64,000 bases of DNA from Pedobacter psychrodurus. GTDB taxonomy: Bacteria; Bacteroidota; Bacteroidia; Sphingobacteriales; Sphingobacteriaceae. The notes beneath the pieces are model-generated. The model was not told the origin of the DNA and did no database searches. It was given only the letters and a program-made list of their open reading frames with translations. Below are positions 17,617-26,180 of this stretch, in pieces. Location: contig NZ_SJSO01000029.1 of assembly GCF_004331735.1 (NCBI RefSeq), positions 1 through 64,000 of the forward strand, written 5' to 3'. The position numbers were made by a program, and so were the translations under genes. Each line of letters starts with the position of its first letter. Position 1 is the first letter of the stretch.

Positions 17617-17864
17617 AAGCAACGGATGGATGTTGAAAATGAGTAGAAATTGTAAGGGTAGGGTTATAATTATTTTTAATACAAAAAATTGATGAATAGA
17701 AATGTCATAGTTGGAAAAAATGTATACTAATAATTTCAAATACCATATAGTTCTGATTAGTAATGTATAAAATAAATGATTGTTACTAATCAATTATCTT
17801 GCTTCTCTGAGGTACGTAAATACGTATATAATATTCTTCATGAATAGCTTTAATTAATAATTGG
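17617..17864. other. Short AT-rich spacer
   Basis: No gene seen. CAACGGATGG just after the stop of the SIR2-like gene pairs weakly with the preceding CATCCTTCCG segment and may act as a terminator. Confidence 0.3.
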
Positions 17865-18830
17865 ATGAATTTAAATGATATTAATCACACTGAGACCTTA
17901 GATGTACTTAAAAGACTAAGATTACTAGATTTGGAGAAAGTAAGTAACAACGAAATATTTGATTTACTTACCAAACTTTATAAACATATCGGGGTTAAAC
18001 ATAAACTTTTGAAAAACCGATTCGTGCAAAGGGCCGTATTGCTTGATGGAGAGCCAAGTGATTACTTTCCAATGGATGTGCAACGAATCTCTTACAATCC
18101 CAAAGGCTCCAGTGCTGGCCGAGCTAATTTTGAAGGAGAATCAGTTTTTTATGCTAGTATAGCCACTGAGATTATCGAAGGATATAATTGCAGTGCATTA
18201 GAACTAATTCCAAGAATGGATACAGGTATACGGCAGTATAGAATTGTAATCGGAAATTGGTTATTGCAAGAGGACACAGAATTTGTTTTCATAGGAGGGG
18301 ATAGTAATCTTACTTATCTAAGCATGGAAGCTAAAAATCGTCATAACCAACTTAAAGATTTCGTAACTAGTTTTAAGGAAAGTGCTTTGTCGCTATATGC
18401 AATAGACAAGTTTTTGTGCGAAGAATTTAGTAAGGAAGTACCTAAAGAAAAACCATGGTTATACAAAATTTCAGCAGCATATACATCTCTTTTAAGACAA
18501 AATGGAGAAAAGGGTTTAATATATCCAAGTGTAAAGGCGGCGGGTGCTGGGCTTAACCTTATTCTTTTTCCTGATATAGTAGATGAAGGATTAATTAAGT
18601 TTGAAAGAGCTGTCTATGGGATGTACTATGTAAGAGATAAGGAAATTATAAATGAATATACAATGGGAGCAAGTGAAAATTGTGGTAAGCTTATTTGGCA
18701 TGAGGTTTACCATCGACTACCTGGGGCCATTAAGGACTATTATGTTGGTAGAAGCGATTACAATAGAATTGCAAATATTCCAATCTTAAACCTTGATACT
18801 GAAGGTAAACAGGCTAAAATAATGAAATAA
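17865..18830 (+). CDS. RES-domain protein (NAD+-targeting toxin-like)
   Basis: A 321-residue protein with a RES-like core. Arg74 (QRISYNP), the GRANFEGESVFYAS block (residues 85-98), SALELIP and the LIYPSVKAAGAGLNLILFP block (residues 218-236, with Ser222) follow the order of Arg, Glu and Ser landmarks that name the family. RES toxins resemble ADP-ribosyltransferases and deplete NAD+. The usual partner, a small Xre/MbcA-like antitoxin, is not adjacent; the nearest XRE gene is 1 kb away on the other strand. The protein is longer than classic RES toxins (about 160-230 residues), with an extra N-terminal helical region and C-terminal tail. Confidence 0.7.
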   Translation: MNLNDINHTETLDVLKRLRLLDLEKVSNNEIFDLLTKLYKHIGVKHKLLKNRFVQRAVLLDGEPSDYFPMDVQRISYNPKGSSAGRANFEGESVFYASIATEIIEGYNCSALELIPRMDTGIRQYRIVIGNWLLQEDTEFVFIGGDSNLTYLSMEAKNRHNQLKDFVTSFKESALSLYAIDKFLCEEFSKEVPKEKPWLYKISAAYTSLLRQNGEKGLIYPSVKAAGAGLNLILFPDIVDEGLIKFERAVYGMYYVRDKEIINEYTMGASENCGKLIWHEVYHRLPGAIKDYYVGRSDYNRIANIPILNLDTEGKQAKIMK

Positions 18831-18936
18831 TATTGTTTACTGAAACTCCTTGATATAATGTTGAGTCTAGTAAGTTGGAAACAGTATCGACAAAAATGAT
18901 ATAACTATAATTGATTTTTGATATTCGTAATAAAAG

Positions 18937-19835
18937 CTATGGTTTGTCAGAAAAGGGCCAAATATCATCTAGAAAGCCAGGTAAGAATTTATCTATTAAA
19001 TTAAAGTATACATTCACTCTAGTAGCCAAAATAAAGCCAGGCAATTTGTTTTTACCACGATAATGCTCTATAATTATGGCAGTCAGTAGTTGCCTAATTT
19101 CTGTTGATTTTTCAGCAGCCTTTTTGAGATTTGTTCCATGAGCCTTGATAATCGCACCCCCACTGAAGCCCTTTGGAACTGGTGATGTTTTCCATTGTCC
19201 AGTAATTAATATTTGATTGCTATACGCAAATAAAAACTGTAAATTTTCATCTATTGAAAATTTTTTATAGAAGTCTTTTTGAAGTTCACAACTAGGAAAA
19301 GCTTCTCTTTGGGTTTTAATAATATTACCGCTGGTATTCGACTTTTTATTCTAAAACCTACAGCCGTAAATACCGAACTCGAATCTATTTCCTCTGAAAG
19401 GTCTACATCTTCCATAGTGATAGCAACATCTTTTAAGTATTGTGGTAGTTCGGCTTGGATGTGATAGACTGAGGCATCCAACGAATTTGCATTTGGTGAA
19501 TCTAATTTGCCAGTACTAAATCTTTCTCCCGGTAAACCAATAATTTCTATTCCTTTTCCAAGACCTGTATATAATGCAACATTATCAAACTCAAAGAAAA
19601 CATGAGTAGCTGAAAACAAAAAATAAGTAGATTTAATCTTGATCAGAACGCCAGACCCAATTTGCTCCAATTTGGTTTTTGGTTTTTGATGATCTTTTCT
19701 TTTCAAAAGAGCATAAACAGGTAAAACTGCACTTTCAACTGTTTGTTTAGCATCTAGTGCCGAGATGGATTGTTTGTTAATTTCGAAAAATATATTCTGT
19801 ATGAGTGGGGAAGTTAAATCTAAGTCTGGTTTCAT
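18937..19835 (-). pseudogene. Trypsin-like serine protease interrupted by one -1 frameshift
   Basis: The first frame gives 194 residues with IGSGVLIKI and FSATHVF (catalytic His78) and LDASVY (Asp120). The frame then runs into a stop, but the -1 frame continues to the TAG at 18937-18939 and supplies PVPKGFSGGAII, the missing catalytic Ser (about 225). The joined protein would be about 299 residues with a complete triad. The best crossing point is the five-A run on the coding strand (plus 19343-19347), read I-K-K-S after a one-base slip. It could be a pseudogene, a sequencing error or programmed slippage. It lies 13 bp after the XRE gene and is probably co-transcribed with it. Confidence 0.75.
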
Positions 19836-19848
19836 TAAAAATTAAAGA

Positions 19849-20250
19849 TTATTGTTTTTTCAATATCTCTACTTTTTCTCTTTCACTCGCCAATAATCTT
19901 TCGTACAAGTCTACAATTTTTTCAATCGTATTAAAAGTCGGCTGATAGTTTAGAGAGCTGGCAATTAATGTAGAATTGTCGCTACTGGTGTTATGAAATG
20001 TATTTGATATTATATTAAAGACTGCCTCATCGGAATAGTTCTTAATCGCATCCACACTCACGCCCAACACTTTTGCTACTTTTTCTAAAGTGCTATCTTC
20101 AATTTCTTCGCTTTGTTCTAATTTGCTAATGGCCTGCTGGCTAATGCCGAGTGCTTTAGCAAGGCTTTCCTGTTTCATGCCACGAAGTTCGCGGATGCGG
20201 CTAATTTTACGGCCTATATGTGTACGGTTGGGTTTTTGAGCAGTTTCCAT
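19849..20250 (-). CDS. XRE-family helix-turn-helix regulator
   Basis: About 133 residues. The N-terminal helix-turn-helix is clear (IGRKISRIRELRGMKQESLAKALGISQQAISKLEQ, cited from about residues 12-46), followed by TLEKVAKVLGVSVDAI. The tail is a short linker plus a coiled-coil-like helix, EKIVDLYERLLASEREKVEILKK, a layout common in Bacteroidota regulators. I place the start at the ATG at 20250; an in-frame TTG six bases upstream falls inside TATATTTG, a perfect TANNTTTG match, so the transcript would begin at or near the ATG. It heads the operon with the serine protease. A 17-bp palindrome at 20296-20312 is the likely operator. Confidence 0.85.
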   Translation of the reverse strand: METAQKPNRTHIGRKISRIRELRGMKQESLAKALGISQQAISKLEQSEEIEDSTLEKVAKVLGVSVDAIKNYSDEAVFNIISNTFHNTSSDNSTLIASSLNYQPTFNTIEKIVDLYERLLASEREKVEILKKQ

Positions 20251-20290
20251 AGCCAAATATATCTAAATTTTTTGTAGGGTAAGAAACAAC

Positions 20291-20320
20291 TGCCTAATTG
20301 TTTTAAACAATTGCCTGTGG
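20291..20320. promoter_or_regulatory. 17-bp palindrome between divergent genes, likely XRE operator
   Basis: AATTGTTTTAAACAATT (20296-20312) is perfect around its central T. It is flanked by a direct repeat, CAACTGCCT (20288-20296) and CAATTGCCT (20308-20316). The position between the XRE start (20250) and the divergent gene (ATG 20371) fits a shared regulatory site. Confidence 0.6.
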
Positions 20321-20370
20321 TTCGGTACCCGGTTTTTCTGTCGGAAATTGTAGGTGTTAAGGATGAAGAT

Positions 20371-21714
20371 ATGAAAAATAACCTATTAAAGCCAGTAGAA
20401 AGGGCGAAAGAGGAGTCTGAGCCAATTACAATTATAGGGAAACCACTTTCGCAGTTTTACAAACTGCCTTTCGAAAAAGGGAGCAGGGTATTAAGATTAG
20501 AGGAGCTCGATCCGATAACTATCGGATTGCATAGCACATTCAAGGTGCATAAAAACCCTAATCTGGTAGAAAAGAAATTGCTTTCTTTTAAGCAGGGTTT
20601 GTTAATCGTTACCGTTAAGTTGAAAAATGAGGCGTCAGAAAGGGTTTACATTAAGGTAGAATACGATCATTTATTGGTGAGCTGTAGTGTAGATACTGAT
20701 GAAACGTACCTGGGGCGTTATGCCTACCATACCTTGCGGGCCATGCTGTGGACGGGCTGCCTTGATTTTAAGGCATATTACTGGCCCGAATGTTTCGGGG
20801 TAAATACCGAGCGATCTAAATATGTAGATCTTGTTAAAAAACCTAACGGACCGGAGATTAGATTAAAGAAAAAGTTTATCGGTTTATTTAGGCCTGGTGA
20901 TTATTTCCCGGAGGTTAAGGAGCGGGTGCTTGTGCCGCGGCCAACAGGGGCTAAACACACCGTTGCTGATCTGGCACCGATGGGTGTTGGCTATTGTTTT
21001 GCCAATACAGATCTGCAGAATTTTCACAGCAACCATTATCCTTTTCTTATTCCTTATGTTTATGCTGCCACGGCTTACCTTAAAACGGTAAAATCGTACA
21101 AACGTTTTGTGTTTAATGCGCAAGATGTGGAGGGGATAAGTGTATCGCCACAACAGCAAGAGCTGAACAGCATTTGCTTTGCCATGAAAAAGATTGCTGC
21201 AATACGTTTCAGTGTATACGGTGCGCTACCCGAAACCGTGGCTGAAATTAGCAGGATTAATGAGGCTAATCAACTCGAAATTTTTAAGCTTTGGAATAAG
21301 GCTTTACCGTTATTGGTGCAGCAACCTTTTACGCATTATCTATATACGTATGGCATGCGAAATGTTGCAGGCAAGCCAGTAAGGAGGGATATGAAACTGG
21401 CTTTTTTCTCGTTAGATATTCCTGTTTTAAGCTTTGTGTTAAGGGATAAGGGTGATTATTTTGAACTGCAGCTTAGGCTTAAGGTGAAAGGGAAGCTGTT
21501 GAAATTAGGTAGCGATAGCTTTGGGCTGTTTTTGGTTTGCGATAGTGTTAAAACGTATTTGTGGTATTTGCTTGAAGCGGAAATGGATTATAAACTGGTT
21601 TGGTTTTTTAGCAGGGTAAATTTTAGGGTGCAGGTACTGAAAGGGTATTATAAGGAGTTTTTTGAGGGATATGTTGAGGGGATTGAGCGGTGGTATGTAG
21701 TTAAGCGACTATAA
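20371..21714 (+). CDS. Unrecognised 447-residue protein divergent from the XRE operon
   Basis: The ATG at 20371 gives MKNNLLKPVERAKEE; an open frame extends to a TTG at 20311, but that start overlaps the palindrome. The N-terminal half has beta-rich segments such as SFKQGLLIVTVKLKNEASERV and KVEYDHLLVSCSVDTDETYLGRYAYHTLRAML, which resembles the SWIM-like region found in front of some Bacteroidota SNF2 helicases, but the zinc-binding Cys/His are not clearly kept. The rest (LVPRPTGAKHTVADLAP, then YGMRNVAGKPVRRDMK) is not recognised. No signal peptide or membrane segment. It may pair with the Panacea-domain gene 48 bp downstream, but that is inference from position only. Confidence 0.65.
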   Translation: MKNNLLKPVERAKEESEPITIIGKPLSQFYKLPFEKGSRVLRLEELDPITIGLHSTFKVHKNPNLVEKKLLSFKQGLLIVTVKLKNEASERVYIKVEYDHLLVSCSVDTDETYLGRYAYHTLRAMLWTGCLDFKAYYWPECFGVNTERSKYVDLVKKPNGPEIRLKKKFIGLFRPGDYFPEVKERVLVPRPTGAKHTVADLAPMGVGYCFANTDLQNFHSNHYPFLIPYVYAATAYLKTVKSYKRFVFNAQDVEGISVSPQQQELNSICFAMKKIAAIRFSVYGALPETVAEISRINEANQLEIFKLWNKALPLLVQQPFTHYLYTYGMRNVAGKPVRRDMKLAFFSLDIPVLSFVLRDKGDYFELQLRLKVKGKLLKLGSDSFGLFLVCDSVKTYLWYLLEAEMDYKLVWFFSRVNFRVQVLKGYYKEFFEGYVEGIERWYVVKRL

Positions 21715-21762
21715 CTTTTGTGGTGCAAATACATTGCATAGATAAAGTTGAACTTTGTTTAT

Positions 21763-22341
21763 ATGATTACTCAGCCATTTTATCGTTATTTGGAATTCAC
21801 GTTAGCACAAGATAAGGCCTTTAATGCGCTTGTGTATTTTGCAGAAAGGATTAAACCTTTATATCTAACCAAAGCTACTAACCTGCTTTATTTAGCCAAT
21901 GAAATGGCTGTTAGGCAAACTGGTGTGCCAATAACCTGGCTCAATTATAAAGTCTTGAAGCTAGGGCAAGTGTCTGAAGATATTTATTTTAAGGTTAAAT
22001 ATGATTATCATCAACTTCAGAAAGAAGAAGGCGTTAAAGCAATTCGGCATTTAGCAGTTTCTGTACCGCCAAAGCATTTGAGGGATGGTATTATTTTAGC
22101 ACCAGCCGAGGCTTTTGATGATTCGCAGTTTTCTGATTATGATATTGAAATTTTAGATCATATTATTAAAGCTTATGGTAAGCTTAATTTTGCTCAGAAG
22201 AGCAACGGGTCGGATTTTATTATTGAATTAATGGAATTGTTGGATACAGACTTTAAACGATCGGCTTTTGAGGTTGCTTATCAATCGTATTTAATGCAAA
22301 ACGAATTCTGTGGTATTGTCTGTCCCGATTTAGAGTTATAG
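21763..22341 (+). CDS. Panacea (DUF4065/SocA-like) domain protein
   Basis: A 192-residue protein. The ATG at 21763 is chosen over an upstream TTG. The segment FNALVYFAERIKPLYLTKATNLLYLANEMAVRQTGVPIT, spread over about residues 22-60, then YKVLKLGQVSEDIYFKVK, follows the Panacea pattern (LLYFADxxxxxxxGxPItxxxYxxxxxGPvp). Panacea domains act as antitoxins for many unrelated toxins and as protease adaptors (SocA). The C-terminal half is family-variable. The upstream 447-residue gene is the only candidate partner, and it is much larger than typical partner toxins. Domain call fairly firm, role open. Confidence 0.7.
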   Translation: MITQPFYRYLEFTLAQDKAFNALVYFAERIKPLYLTKATNLLYLANEMAVRQTGVPITWLNYKVLKLGQVSEDIYFKVKYDYHQLQKEEGVKAIRHLAVSVPPKHLRDGIILAPAEAFDDSQFSDYDIEILDHIIKAYGKLNFAQKSNGSDFIIELMELLDTDFKRSAFEVAYQSYLMQNEFCGIVCPDLEL

Positions 22342-22496
22342 TATCCACTTAAATATAGTTGAAAGATTTCTCCATTCCGCTTCTGATGAAGAATCAGTAC
22401 GCTTCAGTCGAAATGACGATCCTTTAAGCTTAGAACATAATCAAAATTGAATTTCAAAAGGTTATTTAATACATTTACTCAGTGTCCCTCTGTGTT

Positions 22497-23693
22497 TTAC
22501 TTTGTGTTCTCTGTGGTTAAATTGCCATCTGTGTTTGAGCCCTGAGTTTTAACCGATTTCAAAAACACAAAACCCACCACACCTGATAGGATAGAAGCCG
22601 TTAAAATCGCAAACTTCGCTTCCGAAACATGCAGCGCCTCGCTGAAAGAGAGCAGGGCAATAAAAATCGACATGGTAAAACCGATTCCGGCGAGCATGCC
22701 CAAACCTAAGATGTGTTTCCAGCCTGCTCCGGTAGGCAAATCGGCCCATTTCAGTTTCACGGCTAACCAGCTGAAAAAGGTTACGCCAATGGTTTTGCCT
22801 GCAAATAAACCTACGATAATGCCTAGTCCGAGTGGTGAAACCAGTCCGACCAGCATTTCTTTTTGGAAAGTGATATTGGTATTCGCCAGTGCGAAAACGG
22901 GCATAATGATGTAGTTCACTGGAGTGGTTAAAAAATGTTCGAGTTTTTCTAAAGGCGATTTGATGTCGGTTTCGTTGGTGGGGATGGTAAAAGCCAACAG
23001 TACCCCTGCAATGGTGGCGTGGATGCCGGAGTGATGAATGAAATACCAAAGGAATATACCCGGAATGAGGTAGAAAACCAGGTTCTTTACACCGAAGTAG
23101 TTCATTAAGCCTAAAAGAACGAGGATACCTCCAGCCATGGCCAGGTATTCGAAATGAATCTGGTGGGTATAAAAAATCGCGATCACGAGAATGGCACCTA
23201 GATCGTCGACAATGGCCAGTGCAGCCAGGAATATTTTTAAACTGGTGGGTACGCTTTTACCCAACATCGCGATGATGGCGAGCGCAAAGGCAATATCTGT
23301 CGCCATAGGGATACCCCAGCCTCCGGCGGTTTCTGTGCCTTTATTAAACAAAAAATAAATTAAAGCAGGTATAAGCATGCCGCCCAGTGCGGCAATTACA
23401 GGTAGTGCTGCACTTTTCATGGAGGAAAGTTCGCCTTCTACGAGTTCTCGTTTAATTTCGAGTCCGACTAAAAGGAAGAATATAGCCATTAAAGCATCGT
23501 TTATCCACGCTAAAATGCTGTAGTTAATGGCACCGAATCCTAATTGGGTTGCTAAAAAAGCTTCGAAACTTTCATTTGAGGAGGTATTGGCGATAATTAA
23601 GGAGATGGCCACGCAGATTAATAATAAAAAACCACCAACTTGTCCGGAGCGAAAGAAACGCTGAAATGCTTCTAGATTGATTATTTTAGCCAT
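22497..23693 (-). CDS. nhaA: Na+/H+ antiporter NhaA
   Basis: A 398-residue inner-membrane antiporter with about 12 membrane segments, exchanging internal Na+ for external protons and helping with salt and alkaline stress. Key acids are in place and at E. coli numbering: D133 in PMATDIAFALAI and D163-D164 in ALAIVDDLGAILV. The start MAKIINLEAFQRFFRSGQVGG is typical. Length is close to E. coli NhaA (388). Single-gene unit flanked by gene deserts. Confidence 0.96.
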   Translation of the reverse strand: MAKIINLEAFQRFFRSGQVGGFLLLICVAISLIIANTSSNESFEAFLATQLGFGAINYSILAWINDALMAIFFLLVGLEIKRELVEGELSSMKSAALPVIAALGGMLIPALIYFLFNKGTETAGGWGIPMATDIAFALAIIAMLGKSVPTSLKIFLAALAIVDDLGAILVIAIFYTHQIHFEYLAMAGGILVLLGLMNYFGVKNLVFYLIPGIFLWYFIHHSGIHATIAGVLLAFTIPTNETDIKSPLEKLEHFLTTPVNYIIMPVFALANTNITFQKEMLVGLVSPLGLGIIVGLFAGKTIGVTFFSWLAVKLKWADLPTGAGWKHILGLGMLAGIGFTMSIFIALLSFSEALHVSEAKFAILTASILSGVVGFVFLKSVKTQGSNTDGNLTTENTK

Positions 23694-23804
23694 AAGGGTA
23701 AAAGTAGTGAAAGAAGGGGGAAAAGGGGATGTTTTTTGTGAGGAAATGTATTATTTGAATGTTATGGATTTAGGTTCTATTGGAAGTTATCTAATACGGT
23801 CGTC

Positions 23805-23822
23805 ATCCGATAGCTATCGGAT
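23805..23822. repeat. 18-bp palindrome ATCCGATAGCTATCGGAT
   Basis: Located directly between GTC and CCCGCGCAGGCGGG, a context that elsewhere reads GTCATTCCCGCGCAGGCGGG without the palindrome (for example near 36473), suggesting insertion. Confidence 0.85.
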
Positions 23823-23898
23823 CCCGCGCAGGCGGGAACCACGAAGTGCTCAGCGAAGCTAATCTTAATGCGTTGGCTATTCTATGCCTTAAGCTCAG

Positions 23899-24145
23899 GC
23901 TTGCCTCGGCTCGCCGCCGCCGAGGGGCTCTTTCTTTTGGCTTGGCCCAAAAGAAACAAAAACCCAAGGCTTGCATCCTTTCTTGTAAAAACCTACGGAA
24001 ATCTTGATAGCGGCAGTATCGAGGCTCTTACCCTTACTTATCCCACCACTCCCGCTTGATTCTGCCTTAGGTTGTGGGGTATGAGGGGAAGTGCACAGAT
24101 TTCCGTGTTTTTTCCTGCGAAAATCTGCCAGGCCGGATAGCAGGG
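23899..24145 (+). repeat. Hairpin-headed dispersed element, type 2, copy B
   Basis: Begins TTGCCTCGG; head hairpin TTTCTTTTGG with CCAAAAGAAA; then AACCCAAGGCTTGCATCC shared with the 8762 copy; ends TTAGGTTGTGGGG. The central stem is replaced by unrelated sequence. Confidence 0.7.
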
Positions 24146-24361
24146 AGCAGAGAAAGGCATCCGTAAAATGATCACTCTGAAACTATGAGGGACACGCTGT
24201 ATCGTCATCTCGACCGTAGTGCTCCGAAGGAGCTCCTTTGGAGGAGAGATCTTTGGACTTTCCGCCACGATGAATTCGTCATTGCGAGGCTGGGTATGAG
24301 CGAGCCGAAGCAATCTTATTAATGGGGTTAATGCATGGTCATGGGTTTTGCCCATTGCTCG

Positions 24362-24702
24362 GACTTGCCTCGGCTACCGATGAAAAATCGGTACAGGTTC
24401 ACCGCCGCCGAGGGCTCTTACCTTTTTCTTGATAAAAAGGTAACCAACCTGAGCGTAGCGAAAGCATGCCTGCCTTAAAAAACAACAACTAATAGGGCAT
24501 AACTAAAAGGCTTGGATCTGATGTCGGATAAATTCGTCAAAGCTTTTTCGGTCATCAGCACAAGCCCTCCCGAAGAATGTTCGGGACAGGCTTACAAAGG
24601 GTCGGAAAGGGCGTGCTGCCTCGGGGTTGTGGTAGGTTGAGAGGAGCTGCAAAAGCTTTAACGTTTTCTCCTTCCATCATCTCCTATGCCGGATAGCAGG
24701 GT
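24362..24702 (+). repeat. Hairpin-headed dispersed element, type 1, copy B
   Basis: Shares long blocks with 8040-8330 (GGCTTGGATCTGATGTCGG, AAATTCGTCAAAGC, CTGCCTCGGGGTTGTGG). The head hairpin is TACCTTTTT with AAAAAGGTA, different in sequence but paired. A small inserted palindrome (ACCGATGAAAAATCGGT) splits the CTCGGCT/CCGCCGAGG start. Confidence 0.7.
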
Positions 24703-25035
24703 GCATATTGTAGGGTGCAGAGACAGGCATCCGTAGATTGATTACTTTGAAACTATGAGGGGCACGCCGGGTCGTCATCTCGACCGCAGTGGAGAGATCT
24801 TTGGACTTTCCCGCTTAAACATATTATAAAGATTTCTCCATTTCGTTGCACTCCAGTCGAAATGACGACTGATTCTTACTAAGAAAATCTGCTATGCCAG
24901 ATAACAGGGTGCAGGTAGGAGGGAGCATATTGCAGGGTGCGGTGAGTTTTCTTTTTTAGCCCTTTCCCTTTCAGGGGAAAGGTGCCGATAGGCGGATAGG
25001 GGTTTATGCGGATCGGTGGGAATACGATCAATAAA

Positions 25036-25065
25036 AAAGCCGCAGGTCAGGAGAGCTGCGGCTTT
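25036..25065 (-). terminator. Intrinsic terminator after the PorP/SprF-like gene
   Basis: AAAGCCGCAG pairs with CTGCGGCTTT over 10 bp; the minus strand continues with a T-run. It lies 190 bp after the end of the minus-strand porP-like gene. Confidence 0.7.
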
Positions 25066-25251
25066 ATGGTGTCGCTCCCGAATGAATCCGGGAGGTTGAT
25101 GTTTATTTGCATTAAGATCCCCGCCTGCGCGAGGATGACGACCGTTCTTTAAAACTTAAAAGAGTTCAATATAACGCATATTGTTGCATTAAGATCCCCG
25201 CCTGCGCGGGATCCGATAGCTATCGGATGACGATCATTTTTTTAAAACAAA

Positions 25252-26172
25252 TTATGGCTTCTTACCAATATTTACCCGAATATTCACTTCGAAATCGCCG
25301 TCGGTGTAACCACTGATAGCTGAAGTTGCGGTATTGTAATAAGCCATAAAATATAAGGTCGATTTGTAGTTCATGCCAAAACCAAAAGTAGCATTCTGTG
25401 TATTGTGGTACATGGCCATTACGTATAATTTATCGTTGGCAAAATTTGCATTTACACCAGCATCCCATAAATTATCGTAATTTTTGATGCCCCTGAAAAC
25501 ACCTTTAGGCTCCAGGCTGATGCCGTTTATACCTGATCCCAACATGAACTTATAACTCACCGCCGAATAAAACGTTGGTTTATCGGCAAAGTTTAAATCG
25601 TCTTTTCTAAAAACAGAACGCATATTCGGAACGGCACCTTCAACAGTTAATCCTTTCGAGGTATAAGAGATCCCGAAATCGCCATCTAAATAATAACCCC
25701 GATCGTTAAAACGGGCGATGGATGGATCGTTAATGTCGCTGTTTCTTACACTGCTCAAATCCAGTTTATCCTGACTTGCGCCAAAAGAGATCCCGAAGTT
25801 TAATTTCTGGTCGTCGTTGTTTAACGGGAGGTGGTATGCAAAGGTTCCAACAGCTTTGGTGCGCTGTAGACCGCCAGATTTCTCGTTGTACACATTTACG
25901 CCCCAACCCACTTTGTTGAGCTGTTGATCTAAAGTTACGCTCTGGGTAATGGGTGCCCCTGGAATGTTCGACCACTGTTTGCGGAAACTGCCGTTGATGT
26001 TAAAACCTTCAGTAATACCCGCCATTGATGGATTAGCCAGGTAGCGGTTCTGGAAATATTGTGCATTGAGCGGAAGGATCTGCGCCTTCACTGTAGTTAA
26101 AAATAATGTACTGGCTGCAAATAGAAACGTTACGCGACGCATTTGCTTTATGTTTTTTGTAATTGCTTTCAT
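25252..26172 (-). CDS. PorP/SprF-family type IX secretion membrane protein
   Basis: A 306-residue outer-membrane beta-barrel-like protein. The signal peptide is MKAITKNIKQMRRVTFLFAA up to about VKAQ. The mature start LPLNAQYFQNRYLANPSMAGI and GSFRKQWSNIPGAPITQSV are signature blocks of the PorP/SprF family. These proteins act with large type B T9SS substrates, keeping or anchoring them at the cell surface. It follows the 1923-residue type B substrate gene by 8 bp on the same strand, the usual pairing. Confidence 0.92.
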   Translation of the reverse strand: MKAITKNIKQMRRVTFLFAASTLFLTTVKAQILPLNAQYFQNRYLANPSMAGITEGFNINGSFRKQWSNIPGAPITQSVTLDQQLNKVGWGVNVYNEKSGGLQRTKAVGTFAYHLPLNNDDQKLNFGISFGASQDKLDLSSVRNSDINDPSIARFNDRGYYLDGDFGISYTSKGLTVEGAVPNMRSVFRKDDLNFADKPTFYSAVSYKFMLGSGINGISLEPKGVFRGIKNYDNLWDAGVNANFANDKLYVMAMYHNTQNATFGFGMNYKSTLYFMAYYNTATSAISGYTDGDFEVNIRVNIGKKP

Positions 26173-26180
26173 GTCTGTAA

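Larger units (their letters stand above)
23694..25251. other. 1.56 kb gene desert built from nested repeats
   Basis: No supported gene. It holds the 18-bp palindrome at 23805 and 25211, hairpin-headed elements at 23899-24145 and 24362-24702, GTCATCTCGACCG modules at 24204 and 24774, a partial copy of the 8313/8980 duplication at about 24920-25010, and a terminator at 25036-25065. Several modules match the 7.6-10 kb desert closely, so the two regions were built from the same parts. Confidence 0.8.
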
